This document shows positions 1 through 8,860 of a stretch of DNA of 64,000 nucleotides, piece after piece. A program made the position numbers and the translations under genes. Below the pieces are notes generated by a model. It was given only the letters and a program-made list of their open reading frames with translations, made no database searches and was not told the DNA's origin. Source of the DNA: Streptomyces canus (GTDB lineage: Bacteria; Actinomycetota; Actinomycetes; Streptomycetales; Streptomycetaceae); NCBI RefSeq assembly GCF_041435015.1, contig NZ_CP107989.1:992001-1056000 (forward strand), written 5' to 3'. How positions within the stretch are numbered: position 1 is the first letter of the stretch; every line of letters begins with the position of its first letter.

Positions 1-2
1 TG

Positions 3-293
3 CTGACGCCAGAGCGCATGGCCTGGGTCGCGGAGTCGGTGGGGCCGACCGGGGCGGGCCGTGTCGAGTTGCGGCTGGTGGAGGCCAGGCTGGACGTGCG
101 GGCGCAGTCGGCGGACGTCCTCGCCGGAATCGCCCGCAAGGTCGCCTCCGACGAGCTGGGCGGCCGCGGCGACGCACGGCTCACCGCGCTGTTGCGCCCG
201 TACATCGATCCGCGATCCGTGTGGGGCGACGCGCCCAGCTGGGCCCGGATGCGTGGGAATGCGGCCAACACGGGCCTGTGCGTGGCTGGTTGA
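3..293 (+). CDS. C-terminal part of an unidentified protein (5' end outside window)
   Basis: An open frame enters from the left edge and stops with TGA at 291-293. The 96 visible residues are helix-rich and soluble, ending in a Trp/Arg/Asn-containing tail (WARMRGNAANTGLCVAG). No signal peptide, membrane segment or metal motif is visible, and I do not recognise the family. Codon use is typical of the neighbouring genes, so the frame is probably real. An internal ATG at 18 lies within the frame and is not a convincing start, because the frame stays open upstream of it. Confidence 0.6.
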   Translation: MTPERMAWVAESVGPTGAGRVELRLVEARLDVRAQSADVLAGIARKVASDELGGRGDARLTALLRPYIDPRSVWGDAPSWARMRGNAANTGLCVAG

Positions 294-306
294 GACGCCT
301 CAGGAG

Positions 307-325
307 GATCCGGCGGCACCGGATC
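307..325 (+). terminator. Possible short hairpin after the first gene
   Basis: A 7-bp perfect inverted repeat (GATCCGG / CCGGATC) with a CGGCA loop lies 14 bp after the stop at 293. There is no U tract, as is common in Streptomyces. The stem is short, so this is only a weak terminator candidate. Confidence 0.3.
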
Positions 326-434
326 ACCGGCTGTCGTGAACGCGCCCGGCCCCGGCCACGTATGCAAGGAGGGCACTCAACGACCGGAGGGCCCTGCGGT
401 GCAGACACCGCATTTTCGGGTTCGGGAGCCATGC

Positions 435-1805
435 ATGAGGCACGCACGACGACGGGTCGTCCGGCGAGTGACACGGCTGGCGGCAGTCGGCGGACTCCTC
501 CTGGGAGGGGTGATGGTCACGCGCGCCGTCGCGAGCGAGACTCCCCCCAACACCGCCGTGCCGCACACCTACGCCATGGAGGCCGGGCAGACGGGGGCGG
601 ATCTGGTGTCGCGGCTCGGCTCCTCCCGTACGGCCGGCACCTGGATCGGCACCGACGGCAAGCCGGTCGTCGCGGTCACCGACGAGCAGGCGGCCGCCGA
701 GGTGCGCGAGGCGGGTGCCAGGGCGAAGGTCGTCGGGCACAGCATGGACGAGCTCAAGTCGGCGGCGAAGACGCTGCGTTCCGCGCCCCGGGTCGCCGGA
801 ACCGCCTGGTCCATGGATTACCGGACCAACGAGGTGGTGGTGCAGGGGGACAGCACGGTCTCGGCGTCCGACTGGTCCGCCATGACCAGGGTCGCGGACG
901 GTATCGGCGGCTTCGTCCGCATGGAGCGCACCGAGGGCACCTTCACTCCCCGCCTGAACGGGGCGCAGCCGATCCTGTCGACCGGCGGACGCTGTTCGGC
1001 GGGCTTCAACGTGACCAACGGCCAGAGCGACTTCATCCTCACGGCCGGGCACTGCGGTCCCGCCGGTTCGATCTGGTTCGCGGACACCGGGGGCAACAAC
1101 CAGCTCGGCAAGACGGTCACCCAGAGCTTCCCGGGCAACGACTTCTCGCTGGTGCAGTACGCCAATGGGAAGGCGGGGGAAGGAGCCGGTGTCGTGTTCA
1201 TCGGCAACGGCAAGGGCGTGCAGATCACCGGCTCGGGCGATCCGTCCATCGGGCAGCGGGTGTTCCGCAGCGGCAGCACCAGCGGGCTGCGCGACGGTCA
1301 GGTGACGGGGGTCAACTCGACGGTGAACTACCCGGAGGGCACGGTCACCGGGCTGATCGAGACGAACGTGTGCGCCGAGCCCGGGGACAGCGGCGGTCCG
1401 ATGTTCTCCGAGGGGATCGCGCTCGGCATCACCTCGGGCGGCAGCGGTGACTGCACCCAGGGCGGTACGACGTTCTTCCAGCCGGTGACGAAGGCGCTGA
1501 CGGCGCTCGGCATGCAGTTGATCGTGTCGAACCCGGCCGCCGGCGGGGCGTCTCCCGCTCCGTCGGCCACCTCGGCGCAGGCGCAGGGCTCGATCGCTCC
1601 CGGTGCGGCCTCTCCCGGCTCCTCGGCGGCGGTGGAGGGTGCACAGGGCACGCCCCTGCTGAGCCGGCTCACGGACACCCGGAATGTCGGGCCCGGTCTG
1701 CTGGTCGTCGGGGGAAGTCTGATCGCGCTGGTGGCGACGCGGTACATCCGCTCGGAACAGGATCGCAAAGCGTATCAGCGGTACTACTCGGCGACTTGGG
1801 GCTGA
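435..1805 (+). CDS. S1 family (streptogrisin-like) serine protease with C-terminal membrane anchor
   Basis: A secreted chymotrypsin-fold serine protease with a pro-region, about 456 aa. The ATG at 435 follows GGGAG and begins an Arg-rich n-region plus hydrophobic core typical of a signal peptide. A GTG at 399, with GGAGGG 8 bp upstream, is an alternative start. A pro-domain of roughly 150 residues precedes the protease domain, which has the catalytic His in TAGHC (about residue 203), Asp in NDFSLVQY and Ser in GDSGGP (about residue 320). A Pro/Ala/Ser-rich linker leads to a hydrophobic segment (GLLVVGGSLIALVATRYI) and a short charged tail, so the enzyme is probably held at the outer membrane face. 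It is a paralogue of the protease at 53281-54740, which has a quite different tail. Substrate unknown. Confidence 0.9.
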   Translation: MRHARRRVVRRVTRLAAVGGLLLGGVMVTRAVASETPPNTAVPHTYAMEAGQTGADLVSRLGSSRTAGTWIGTDGKPVVAVTDEQAAAEVREAGARAKVVGHSMDELKSAAKTLRSAPRVAGTAWSMDYRTNEVVVQGDSTVSASDWSAMTRVADGIGGFVRMERTEGTFTPRLNGAQPILSTGGRCSAGFNVTNGQSDFILTAGHCGPAGSIWFADTGGNNQLGKTVTQSFPGNDFSLVQYANGKAGEGAGVVFIGNGKGVQITGSGDPSIGQRVFRSGSTSGLRDGQVTGVNSTVNYPEGTVTGLIETNVCAEPGDSGGPMFSEGIALGITSGGSGDCTQGGTTFFQPVTKALTALGMQLIVSNPAAGGASPAPSATSAQAQGSIAPGAASPGSSAAVEGAQGTPLLSRLTDTRNVGPGLLVVGGSLIALVATRYIRSEQDRKAYQRYYSATWG

Positions 1806-1818
1806 GCCGCCGGGTGCT

Positions 1819-2640
1819 TCATCCCAGACTCAGTAAGACCGTGGCAACCCCCGCCCCCGCGAGGCCCACCACCTGCTTCCTGTTCAGCCGCTCATGCAGC
1901 AGGGCGAGTCCGAGGATCACGGGGAGGGCCGGGTAGAGGGAGGCCAGGACGACGGCGACGGCCAGCAGCTGCCGCTGGGCGGCGAACAGGAAGAGCAGGA
2001 GTCCGAGGGCCGCGCCCGCTCCGACCAGTACCGCTTGCACGGCTCGTACGGGTGGCAGGCGCAGGCGCCCAGGATTTCGGGCCGCCACGGGCAGCAGGAC
2101 GAGTACGGCGGCCACCCGTCCCGCGGCCACCGGCCACAGTCCGCCGGCGGCACCGGCCTGCGCGAGGGCGATGTACTGGAGCGCGACGCCGACACTGGCG
2201 AGCAGCCCGTCGGGGACTCCTCCGCCGCCGTCCGTACCACCGCCGCAGACCATCCACAGGGCGGGCACCGACAGGACGATTCCCAGCCAGGCCACGGTGG
2301 TCGGCCGGTCACCGAGCAGCACTCCGCACACGACGGAGAGGGCGACCCCGGTGACGGCGCTGACGGGCACGACCACGCTCATCGCACCGTGGCTGAGGCC
2401 GCGGTTGAGGAAGTGCATGGCGGCGCCGCTTCCGACACCGGAGAGCGCGCCCCAAAGGAGGTCGACGGGGCGTACGGCGTCGGCCGGGAGGAAGAGCGCG
2501 GCAGAGGTGGCCAGGAGCAGGCCGCCGATCTGCCCGAGGAAGGTGACGGTGGCGAAGTGGGCGCGGCGGGACAGCAGACCGCCGGTGAAGTCGACGATGC
2601 CGTATAAGACCGCTGAGGCCAGTGCGAGGAGAGGGCCCAT
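1819..2640 (-). CDS. EamA/DMT family transporter
   Basis: A 273-aa integral membrane protein with about ten hydrophobic segments and two EamA-like halves. It is of the drug/metabolite transporter superfamily that moves small metabolites or drugs across the plasma membrane. The N-terminus (MGPLLALASAVLYGIVDFTGG) is the usual first helix and the C-terminus ends in a helix after an LLHERLNRKQ loop, as in many EamA proteins. It converges on the protease gene with only 13 bp between stop codons. No strong ribosome binding site is visible before the ATG. The substrate cannot be told from sequence. Confidence 0.85.
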   Translation of the reverse strand: MGPLLALASAVLYGIVDFTGGLLSRRAHFATVTFLGQIGGLLLATSAALFLPADAVRPVDLLWGALSGVGSGAAMHFLNRGLSHGAMSVVVPVSAVTGVALSVVCGVLLGDRPTTVAWLGIVLSVPALWMVCGGGTDGGGGVPDGLLASVGVALQYIALAQAGAAGGLWPVAAGRVAAVLVLLPVAARNPGRLRLPPVRAVQAVLVGAGAALGLLLFLFAAQRQLLAVAVVLASLYPALPVILGLALLHERLNRKQVVGLAGAGVATVLLSLG

Positions 2641-2694
2641 CCCGTCAGGGGTGCCCAGGGACGGGGCGGTGATGCCCCGCGTCGATCGTCGGGG

Positions 2695-2868
2695 TCAGGC
2701 CGCCCGGACCGGCTGCGGAGCGGCGGCGGCCCACTCCAGGACGAGGCGCTGGTACTCCTCACGCTGCTCGCCGCTCAGTGTCCCGCCCGCCCGGAGCCAC
2801 AGGGCCCGGATCTCCTCGTTGACCTCGTCGGCCGATCGATCGGTCACGGGTTCAACAGTGGTGGACAT
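2695..2868 (-). CDS. Small hypothetical protein (57 aa)
   Basis: Reads as a 57-aa acidic, helix-prone protein. It starts MSTTVEPVTD and has a Glu/Arg-rich middle (EVNEEIRALWLRAGG) and an Ala/Pro-rich end. The frame is open upstream to 2958, but that extension has poor third-position GC and a Cys/Tyr/Arg-rich composition unlike coding sequence, so I chose the ATG at 2868 (ATG at 2877 is possible). No clear ribosome binding site. It lies 54 bp upstream of the DMT gene on the same strand. Function unknown. Confidence 0.5.
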   Translation of the reverse strand: MSTTVEPVTDRSADEVNEEIRALWLRAGGTLSGEQREEYQRLVLEWAAAAPQPVRAA

Positions 2869-2992
2869 GGTGTGAAGCATACGGCTACGGAAGTGAAGGC
2901 GCCGTGAGTAATCACACCAGAAAAGGACATAGCGGACCGTGTTGCTGATCACGTCCATCTGTGAAGGCGCGTGTCAAGGGGCGTGACCCGGT

Positions 2993-4153
2993 TCACACTT
3001 CGGCCACACCCAGGACCAGTACCTGGATCGCCAGCACGGCGGCTCCGCGGGCCCAGTCGTGGAAGTCGGACACCCTGGTCTCCAGGTCGACCGGACCGGC
3101 CAGGGGGTGGCGGTGGGCGCGGATCGTGTCCTCCACGGTCTTGCCCGCCACGTCCATCAGACCGACACCCTCTCCGGCGAGCATGATCTTCTGCGGCATG
3201 GCGAAGTTGGCGATCTGGGCGACCAGGACGCCGAGGGCACGCCCGGCCTCGTCGATGACGCGGGCGGGCATGGGGTCGCCGGCCGCGGCGAGGGCGAGGA
3301 TCTCCTCGTAGGTGTGGTCGCGGCCGGTGGCGGCATGCACCTGGTAGCGGATGTTGGGAATGGTGAGCAGGGAGACGGCACTGCCGCGGTTGCCGTCGGG
3401 CGTGAGGGGCCCGTTGGGGTCGATGATCCAGTGCCGTCCGAAGCCCCGGTCCTCCTCGGCGTAGGGGACGCGCCGGCCGCCCAGGACCAGGCCGTAGCCG
3501 ATGCCGGCGCCGATGGTGAGGACGACGAAGCGGTCGAGGCCGCGGCCGGCGCCGAACCAGGTCTCGGACTCGACGAGGGCGGCGACGTCGTTCTCGACCA
3601 CCACCGGCAACCCCGTGCGCTCCTCGACGAGTTCGCCGAGGGGGACGTCCCGCCAGTGCAGGAACGGGGACTCGCCGACCACGGCACGCTCCTGGACGAA
3701 GCCGCCGACCCCGATGCCGACGCCGGCGAGCCGCGGGTACGCGCGGGCCAGTTCGCGCGTCATCTCCGCGAGCAGGTCGGCGACTTCGGCTGGGTCATGG
3801 CTGACGAGGGGCCGGTCGTGGCGAGCGACGATCTCGCTCCGGAGGGTGGTGACGACGCCGTAGACCATGTCCTCGGTGATCTTGAAGCCGATGAAGGACC
3901 GGGACTCGGTGACCACGTCGAGGGGCTGCGACGGGCGCCCCTGGCGCACCTCGGCCGGGGTGCCCGCCTCGGGGACCTCGATCAGCAGACCCGACTCGAT
4001 GAGCGGCTTGGTCAGCCGGGTGAGGCTGCCCGCGGAGAGGTCGAGGCGGCGGGCGAGTTCGGTGCGTGACAGCGGGCCGTGGACGAGCACCTCGATCGCC
4101 ACCGAGCGCTCGCCGGTGCTCAGGGGTAGCCAGCTGGCGGCAACTGTGGTCAT
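2993..4153 (-). CDS. ROK family transcriptional regulator of the adjacent sugar operon
   Basis: A 386-aa repressor-type ROK protein with an N-terminal winged helix-turn-helix (about residues 15-75; SRTELARRLDLSAGSLTRLTKPL) followed by a sugar-kinase-like ROK domain (GIGVGGFV, VVENDVAALVESETWFGAG). The ATG at 4153 follows GGGAG; the frame extends to 4204 without a better start. The segment matching the usual ROK zinc site keeps the His (GRHWIIDPNGP), but the three expected Cys of CxCGxxGC are replaced (TPDGNRGS), so zinc binding in that form is lost. It is divergent from the ABC uptake operon starting at 4321, with two similar palindromic sites between them. It probably represses that operon and itself until a sugar ligand binds. 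Confidence 0.9.
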   Translation of the reverse strand: MTTVAASWLPLSTGERSVAIEVLVHGPLSRTELARRLDLSAGSLTRLTKPLIESGLLIEVPEAGTPAEVRQGRPSQPLDVVTESRSFIGFKITEDMVYGVVTTLRSEIVARHDRPLVSHDPAEVADLLAEMTRELARAYPRLAGVGIGVGGFVQERAVVGESPFLHWRDVPLGELVEERTGLPVVVENDVAALVESETWFGAGRGLDRFVVLTIGAGIGYGLVLGGRRVPYAEEDRGFGRHWIIDPNGPLTPDGNRGSAVSLLTIPNIRYQVHAATGRDHTYEEILALAAAGDPMPARVIDEAGRALGVLVAQIANFAMPQKIMLAGEGVGLMDVAGKTVEDTIRAHRHPLAGPVDLETRVSDFHDWARGAAVLAIQVLVLGVAEV

Positions 4154-4177
4154 GAAGGTCAGACTCCCACATGATTT

Positions 4178-4192
4178 CTTTCGCCATAAAAG
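4178..4192. promoter_or_regulatory. Putative ROK operator, copy 1
   Basis: CTTTCGCCATAAAAG has CTTT/AAAG inverted symmetry and is repeated in similar form 85 bp away at 4263-4277. It lies 25 bp upstream of the regulator start codon. AT-rich sites like this are rare in the surrounding GC-rich DNA. Assignment to the ROK protein is inferred from position. Confidence 0.5.
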
Positions 4193-4262
4193 CAATGTGA
4201 CCATGCTACGAGGTCCACGGCGGCCCTGAAAAGATGTTCGCAGGCCCCTTGACGCCTGGATT

Positions 4263-4277
4263 CTTCCGCGACAAAAG
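4263..4277. promoter_or_regulatory. Putative ROK operator, copy 2
   Basis: CTTCCGCGACAAAAG resembles copy 1; both are followed by a GTAAGTGG/GCAATGTG-like stretch. A TTGACG hexamer at 4249-4254 lies just upstream, so the site would cover the -10 region of a promoter driving the sugar operon (ATG at 4321). Binding by the ROK regulator would block RNA polymerase. Confidence 0.5.
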
Positions 4278-4320
4278 TAAGTGGCCGAGGACGAGCCACC
4301 GAAGACGAGGGAGTCTCCCG

Positions 4321-5286
4321 ATGACCATCGCCTCCAGCAGCCCTCCGTCGCGTCTGCCGCTCAGCGGCGCCGAGGGGGCACGGACCGAACCGAGCACGAA
4401 ACGGGGCTCAGGCGGGTCGAGCGGGGGCGACGGTCGCCTGGCCGCGGTGTTCATCGCCCCGGCCCTGGTGGGCTTCGTGGTCTTCCTGCTCTGGCCGACG
4501 CTGCGGGGCATCTATCTGAGCTTCACCCGCTTCAACCTTCTGACCCCGGCGGAGTGGGTGGGCCTCGCCAACTACGACCGGATGATCCACGACCCCATCT
4601 TCTGGGAGTCGCTGAAGGTCACCGTCGAGTACGTGGTCATCAACATCGGGGTGCAGACGGTGTCGGCCCTCGCCATCGCCGTCCTGTTGCAGCGCCTGAC
4701 CCAGTCGGCGGTGCTGCGCGGCATCGTGCTCACGCCGTATCTGATGTCGAACGTGGTCGCGGGCCTGGTCTGGCTGTGGATCCTCGACAACCAGCTCGGC
4801 ATCGGCAACGAGATCATCTCCGGGCTCGGCTTCGACCGCATCCCCTTCCTCGCGGACGAGACCTGGGCGATCCCGACGATCGCCCTGATCAACGTGTGGC
4901 GGCACGTCGGCTACACCGCGCTGCTGCTGTTCGCGGGGCTCATGGCCATCCCGAACGACATGTACGAGGCGGCGAAGGTGGACGGCGCGAGCGAGTGGCG
5001 GATGTTCTGGCGGATCACGATGCCGCTGCTGCGGCCGGTCCTGGCGGTCGTCCTGATCATGACGGTGATCGGTTCGTTCCAGGTGTTCGACACGGTCGCC
5101 GTGACGACCGCGGGCGGCCCGGCGAACGCCACCAACGTCCTCCAGTTCTACATCTACCAATCGGCCTTCGGCCGCTTCCAGTTCGGCTACGCCTCCGCGA
5201 TGTCCGTCGCCCTCCTGGTGGTGCTGAGCGCGATCACCGTCCTGCAGTACCGGCTCACCCGGGCCGGCCAGACCGATCTCGGCTGA
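4321..5286 (+). CDS. Carbohydrate ABC transporter permease (MalF/UgpA type)
   Basis: A 321-aa inner-membrane subunit of a sugar uptake ABC transporter. About six membrane helices follow a basic, low-complexity N-terminus. The binding-protein-dependent permease EAA loop (YEAAKVDGASEWRMFWRITMPLLRP) lies near residues 220-245 and contacts the ATPase. The ATG at 4321 is preceded by GGGAG; the open frame further upstream overlaps the operator and is unlikely to be coding. First gene of the operon: second permease, solute-binding lipoprotein, oxidoreductase. No ATPase gene is present, so a shared ATPase such as MsiK is presumably used, as is known for several Streptomyces sugar importers. Confidence 0.92.
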   Translation: MTIASSSPPSRLPLSGAEGARTEPSTKRGSGGSSGGDGRLAAVFIAPALVGFVVFLLWPTLRGIYLSFTRFNLLTPAEWVGLANYDRMIHDPIFWESLKVTVEYVVINIGVQTVSALAIAVLLQRLTQSAVLRGIVLTPYLMSNVVAGLVWLWILDNQLGIGNEIISGLGFDRIPFLADETWAIPTIALINVWRHVGYTALLLFAGLMAIPNDMYEAAKVDGASEWRMFWRITMPLLRPVLAVVLIMTVIGSFQVFDTVAVTTAGGPANATNVLQFYIYQSAFGRFQFGYASAMSVALLVVLSAITVLQYRLTRAGQTDLG

Positions 5287-5302
5287 CCCGGAAGGAGTCG
5301 AC

Positions 5303-6235
5303 ATGGCTGCCGTGACCACCACCACGACCACGACGACACGTGTACGGCCCACCGGGCGCCGCCCCCTCACCCCCGGCCGGGTCCTGGCCTGGACGGCGAT
5401 GGGTGCGATCGTGCTCGTGACCCTGCTGCCGTTCTACTGGATCCTGCGCACCGCGCTGTCCACCAACTCCGGGCTCGCCGCCCACGCGTCCGACCCCCTG
5501 CCGGTGAACCCGACCGGCACCGGGTTCGCCCGCGCCCTGGGCCTGGAGTCCACCAAGGAGGCGATCGCGCAGGGCGGCGCGGGCGGCGGACTGAAGTTCT
5601 GGCGCTATCTGCTCAACTCGGTGATCGTCTCCACCCTGGTGACCGTCTGCCAGATCTTCTTCTCCGCGATGGCCGCGTACGCCTTCGCCCGGCTGCGCTG
5701 GCGGGGCCGCGACAAGGTGTTCGCGCTCTTCCTGGCCGGGCTGATGGTGCCGACCATCTTCACGCTGCTGCCGAACTTCGTGCTCATCAAGGAACTCGGC
5801 CTGATCGACAACCTGTTGGGCATCGCGCTGCCGACGATGTTCATGACGCCGTTCGCGGTGTTCTTCCTCCGGCAGTTCTTCATGAATGTCCCCCGCGAGG
5901 TCGAGGAGGCCGCCCTGCTGGACGGCGCCGGGAAGGTGCGGATCTTCTTCCGGGTCCTGCTGCCGATGGCCTCCACACCGGTCCTCACCCTGGCCGTGCT
6001 GACGTACATCACGTCCTGGAACGACTACTTCTGGCCGCTGATGGTGTCCTACAGCGACAACTCACGGGTGCTGACCGTCGCACTGGCCATCTTCCGCGCG
6101 CAGACCCCGCAGTCCGGCGTCGACTGGTCGGGCCTCATGGCGGCGACGCTCATCGCCGCGCTGCCGATGCTGGTGCTGTTCGGCTTCTTCGCCCGCCGCA
6201 TCGTGTCCACCATCAGCTTCACCGGGATCAAGTGA
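5303..6235 (+). CDS. Carbohydrate ABC transporter permease (MalG/UgpE type)
   Basis: A 310-aa second membrane subunit of the sugar importer. A Thr-rich N-terminus precedes about six helices, and the EAA loop (EEAALLDGAGKVRIFFRVLLPMA) is near residues 205-230. The start at 5303 has GGAAGGAG six bases upstream and lies 16 bp after the previous stop, consistent with one transcript. It pairs with the upstream permease to form the channel. Its C-terminus (RRIVSTISFTGIK) is the usual ending of this family. Confidence 0.92.
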   Translation: MAAVTTTTTTTTRVRPTGRRPLTPGRVLAWTAMGAIVLVTLLPFYWILRTALSTNSGLAAHASDPLPVNPTGTGFARALGLESTKEAIAQGGAGGGLKFWRYLLNSVIVSTLVTVCQIFFSAMAAYAFARLRWRGRDKVFALFLAGLMVPTIFTLLPNFVLIKELGLIDNLLGIALPTMFMTPFAVFFLRQFFMNVPREVEEAALLDGAGKVRIFFRVLLPMASTPVLTLAVLTYITSWNDYFWPLMVSYSDNSRVLTVALAIFRAQTPQSGVDWSGLMAATLIAALPMLVLFGFFARRIVSTISFTGIK

Positions 6236-6245
6236 GGGACTTGTG

Positions 6246-7586
6246 ATGCGACTTCGTACGCTGACCGCGCTGGCCGGCGCACTGGCCCTCTGTCTGACGG
6301 GGTGCGCGGAGGGCGGCTCCGCCGGGTCCTCCTCGAAAACGGTGACGTACTGGCTGTGGGACTCCAACCAGCAGCCCGCCTACCAGGCCTGCGCCAAGGA
6401 CTTCGAGCAGCAGAACCCCGGACTGCACGTGAAGATCACCCAGTTGGGCTGGGACGACTACTGGACCAAGCTCACCGCGAGCTTCATCGCGGGCACCGAG
6501 CCGGACGTGTTCACCGACCACATCCAGAAGTTCGGCCAGTTCGCCGACCTGAAGGTCCTCGAGCCGCTCGACGACGTGGGCATCGACGATTCCGCCTACC
6601 AGCCCGGCCTTGCGGCCAACTGGATGGGCCAGGACGGCCACCGCTACGGCGCCCCCAAGGACTGGGACACCGTCGCCCTTTTCTACAACAAGAAGATGAC
6701 CGACGCGGCCGGGCTCACGCCGGCCCAGCTGAACGATCTGGCCTGGAACCCCCAGGACGGCGGCACCTTCGAGAAGACCGTCGCCCACCTCACCGTCGAC
6801 AAGAACGGCAAGCGGGGCGACGAGCCGGGCTTCGACAAGAACAACGTCAAGGTGTACGGCCTCGCCACCAACGGCGGCGGGGACGGCGACGGCCAGACCC
6901 AGTGGAGCACCTTCACCGCCTCCGCCGGCTGGAGCTACACCGACAAGAAGCGGTGGGGCACGAAGTACCAGTACGACAGCCCCGCCTACCAGTCCGCCGT
7001 CAAGTGGTACTTCGGACTGGCGAAGAAGGGCTACATGGCGCCCTTCACCGACTACAACTCCCAGTCCAACCAGGCCAACACCCAGGTCGCGGCAGGAAAG
7101 GCGGCCACAGCCTTCGACGGCGCCTGGATGATCTCGACGTACGCGGGGTTCAAGGGCCTCGACATGCGCACCGCCGTCACCCCCGAAGGCCCCACCGGCA
7201 AGCGCGCCACCATGATGAACGGCCTCGCCGACTCCATCACCAAGAACGCCCGCAACAAGGACGGCGCCCGCAAGTGGGTGAAGTACCTGTCCTCGGACGA
7301 GTGCCAGAAGACGGTGGGCAGTTACGGCATCGTGTTCCCCGCCACCCCTGACGGCACCGCGGCCGCCGTGGCCGCCTACAAGAAGAAGGGGCTCGACGTC
7401 ACGGCCTTCACCGAGCCGGTCGCCGACAAGAAGGACTTCACGACCTTCTCCTACCCCATCACCAACTACGCCGCCGACGTGTACGCGTTGATGCATCCCG
7501 CCATGCAGGACATCTTCGGCAACGGCAGGTCCGTGACCAGCCTCGACCAGACCAACGACCAGATCAACCTGATCCTCTCGCAGTGA
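6246..7586 (+). CDS. Extracellular sugar-binding lipoprotein of ABC transporter
   Basis: A 446-aa family 1 solute-binding protein. The N-terminus MRLRTLTALAGALALCLTGC is a lipoprotein signal with the lipobox LTGC, so the mature protein is tethered outside the membrane. The ATG at 6246 has GAGGGA six bases upstream; the in-frame GTG at 6243 is less well spaced. The body shows typical features of the family (VTYWLWDSN near the mature N-terminus, TEPDVFTDH, FDGAWMISTYAGFKG). It lies 10 bp after the permease gene. It captures the sugar that the two permeases import. The actual sugar cannot be deduced. Confidence 0.92.
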   Translation: MRLRTLTALAGALALCLTGCAEGGSAGSSSKTVTYWLWDSNQQPAYQACAKDFEQQNPGLHVKITQLGWDDYWTKLTASFIAGTEPDVFTDHIQKFGQFADLKVLEPLDDVGIDDSAYQPGLAANWMGQDGHRYGAPKDWDTVALFYNKKMTDAAGLTPAQLNDLAWNPQDGGTFEKTVAHLTVDKNGKRGDEPGFDKNNVKVYGLATNGGGDGDGQTQWSTFTASAGWSYTDKKRWGTKYQYDSPAYQSAVKWYFGLAKKGYMAPFTDYNSQSNQANTQVAAGKAATAFDGAWMISTYAGFKGLDMRTAVTPEGPTGKRATMMNGLADSITKNARNKDGARKWVKYLSSDECQKTVGSYGIVFPATPDGTAAAVAAYKKKGLDVTAFTEPVADKKDFTTFSYPITNYAADVYALMHPAMQDIFGNGRSVTSLDQTNDQINLILSQ

Positions 7587-7615
7587 TTTCGCGACCAGTG
7601 AAGGGCACGCACGTC

Positions 7616-8818
7616 ATGACGTTCTCCCTCGGCATCGTCGGCGCCGGCCAGTTCTCCGGCCAGTTCGCCACGCTGTTCCAGGCCCACCCCGGTGTCGGCG
7701 ACGTCTACGTCACCGATCTGCTGCCCGAGCGGGCCGAGCAGCTCGCCACGGCGCAGGGACTGGCCGGCACCTTCCCCACGTACGAGGCCATGCTGGAGTC
7801 GAAGGAGGTCGACGCGGTCGCGATCTTCACCCAGCGCTGGACGCACGGCCCCCTGGTGCTCCAGGGCCTGGACGCCGGCAAGCACGTGTACTCCGCGGTG
7901 CCCATGGCCATCACCACCGAGGAGATCTCGGCGATCATCGACGCGGTCCGGGCGACCGGGCTGACGTACATGATGGGCGAGACCAGCCAGTACAACCCGG
8001 CGACCGTGCACGCCCGCAACCAGATCGCCGAGGGCGCCTTCGGGCGGCTCTTCTACGCCGAGGGCGACTACGTCCACGACATGGACCTCGGGTTCTACGA
8101 GGCGTACCAGTACAGCGGCGGCGAGAAGTGGAAGGAGACCGCCAGCTATCCCCCGCTGCTCTACCCCACGCACGCGGTCGGCGGGGTGCTGGGTGCCTGG
8201 CAGACGCACGCGGTGAGCGTGTCGGCGATCGGTGTGGTCGACGACCGCGGGGACGGCGTGTTCGACAAGGAGGTCAGCCAGTTCGGCAACGACTTCTCCA
8301 ACGCGACCGCGCTGTTCGAGGTGGCGGGCGGCGGGTCGTTCCGTACGAACGAGTTCCGGCGGGTGGGCTATCCCTCCCACATCCGGGAGTCGCGTTTCCG
8401 GTTCTTCGGGACCGAGGCGAGCATGGAGCAGCTCGCCACGGTCGCCCTCTGGCAGGACAAGAAGGGTGTGAAGGACATCAGTGAGCTCCTGGAGCCCAAG
8501 CCGACCATGGCTCCTGACGATCCGTCACTCCAGCACATCGCGCCGGACCTGCGGGCGGCGTTCACGTCCGGGTCGGCTCCGGTGCACGACCGGGCGCGGC
8601 TACCGCGGGAGTTCGACCACCTGCACAACGGCCACGAAGGCAGCCACCACTTCCTGGTGGACGACTTCGTGACCGCGGTGAACACCCGCACCCTGCCGTC
8701 GGTGAACGCCTGGGTGGCGGCCCGCTACACCTTGCCGGGCATCATCGCGCACGACTCGGCGCGGCAGGGTGGAGCCAGGCTGGAGATCCCGGACTTCGGG
8801 GACGCGCCCGAGGCGTGA
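7616..8818 (+). CDS. Gfo/Idh/MocA family NAD(P)-dependent oxidoreductase
   Basis: A 400-aa dehydrogenase. The N-terminal Rossmann fold begins LGIVGAGQFSGQFATLF, and the alpha/beta C-terminal domain of the family follows. The ATG at 7616 with GAAGGG upstream is preferred over an upstream GTG at 7583 that overlaps the binding-protein stop. Family members oxidise sugar or cyclitol hydroxyls. Its place as last gene of the ROK-controlled importer operon suggests it acts on the imported sugar or a derivative. The usual catalytic Lys-Pro motif is represented by AGKHVYSAVPMAIT, where the typical EKP is not conserved, so its chemistry may differ. Confidence 0.88.
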   Translation: MTFSLGIVGAGQFSGQFATLFQAHPGVGDVYVTDLLPERAEQLATAQGLAGTFPTYEAMLESKEVDAVAIFTQRWTHGPLVLQGLDAGKHVYSAVPMAITTEEISAIIDAVRATGLTYMMGETSQYNPATVHARNQIAEGAFGRLFYAEGDYVHDMDLGFYEAYQYSGGEKWKETASYPPLLYPTHAVGGVLGAWQTHAVSVSAIGVVDDRGDGVFDKEVSQFGNDFSNATALFEVAGGGSFRTNEFRRVGYPSHIRESRFRFFGTEASMEQLATVALWQDKKGVKDISELLEPKPTMAPDDPSLQHIAPDLRAAFTSGSAPVHDRARLPREFDHLHNGHEGSHHFLVDDFVTAVNTRTLPSVNAWVAARYTLPGIIAHDSARQGGARLEIPDFGDAPEA

Positions 8819-8830
8819 CCATGGCCTCGT

Positions 8831-8860
8831 GCCGGGCGCCTGGTGTCTCAGGTGCCCGGC
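8831..8860. terminator. Bidirectional hairpin between convergent genes
   Basis: A 12-bp stem (GCCGGGCGCCTG / CAGGTGCCCGGC, with one G-U pair) and a 6-nt loop follow the oxidoreductase stop at 8818. The right arm overlaps the last codons of the convergent L,D-transpeptidase gene. It would terminate the sugar operon transcript. Confidence 0.7.
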
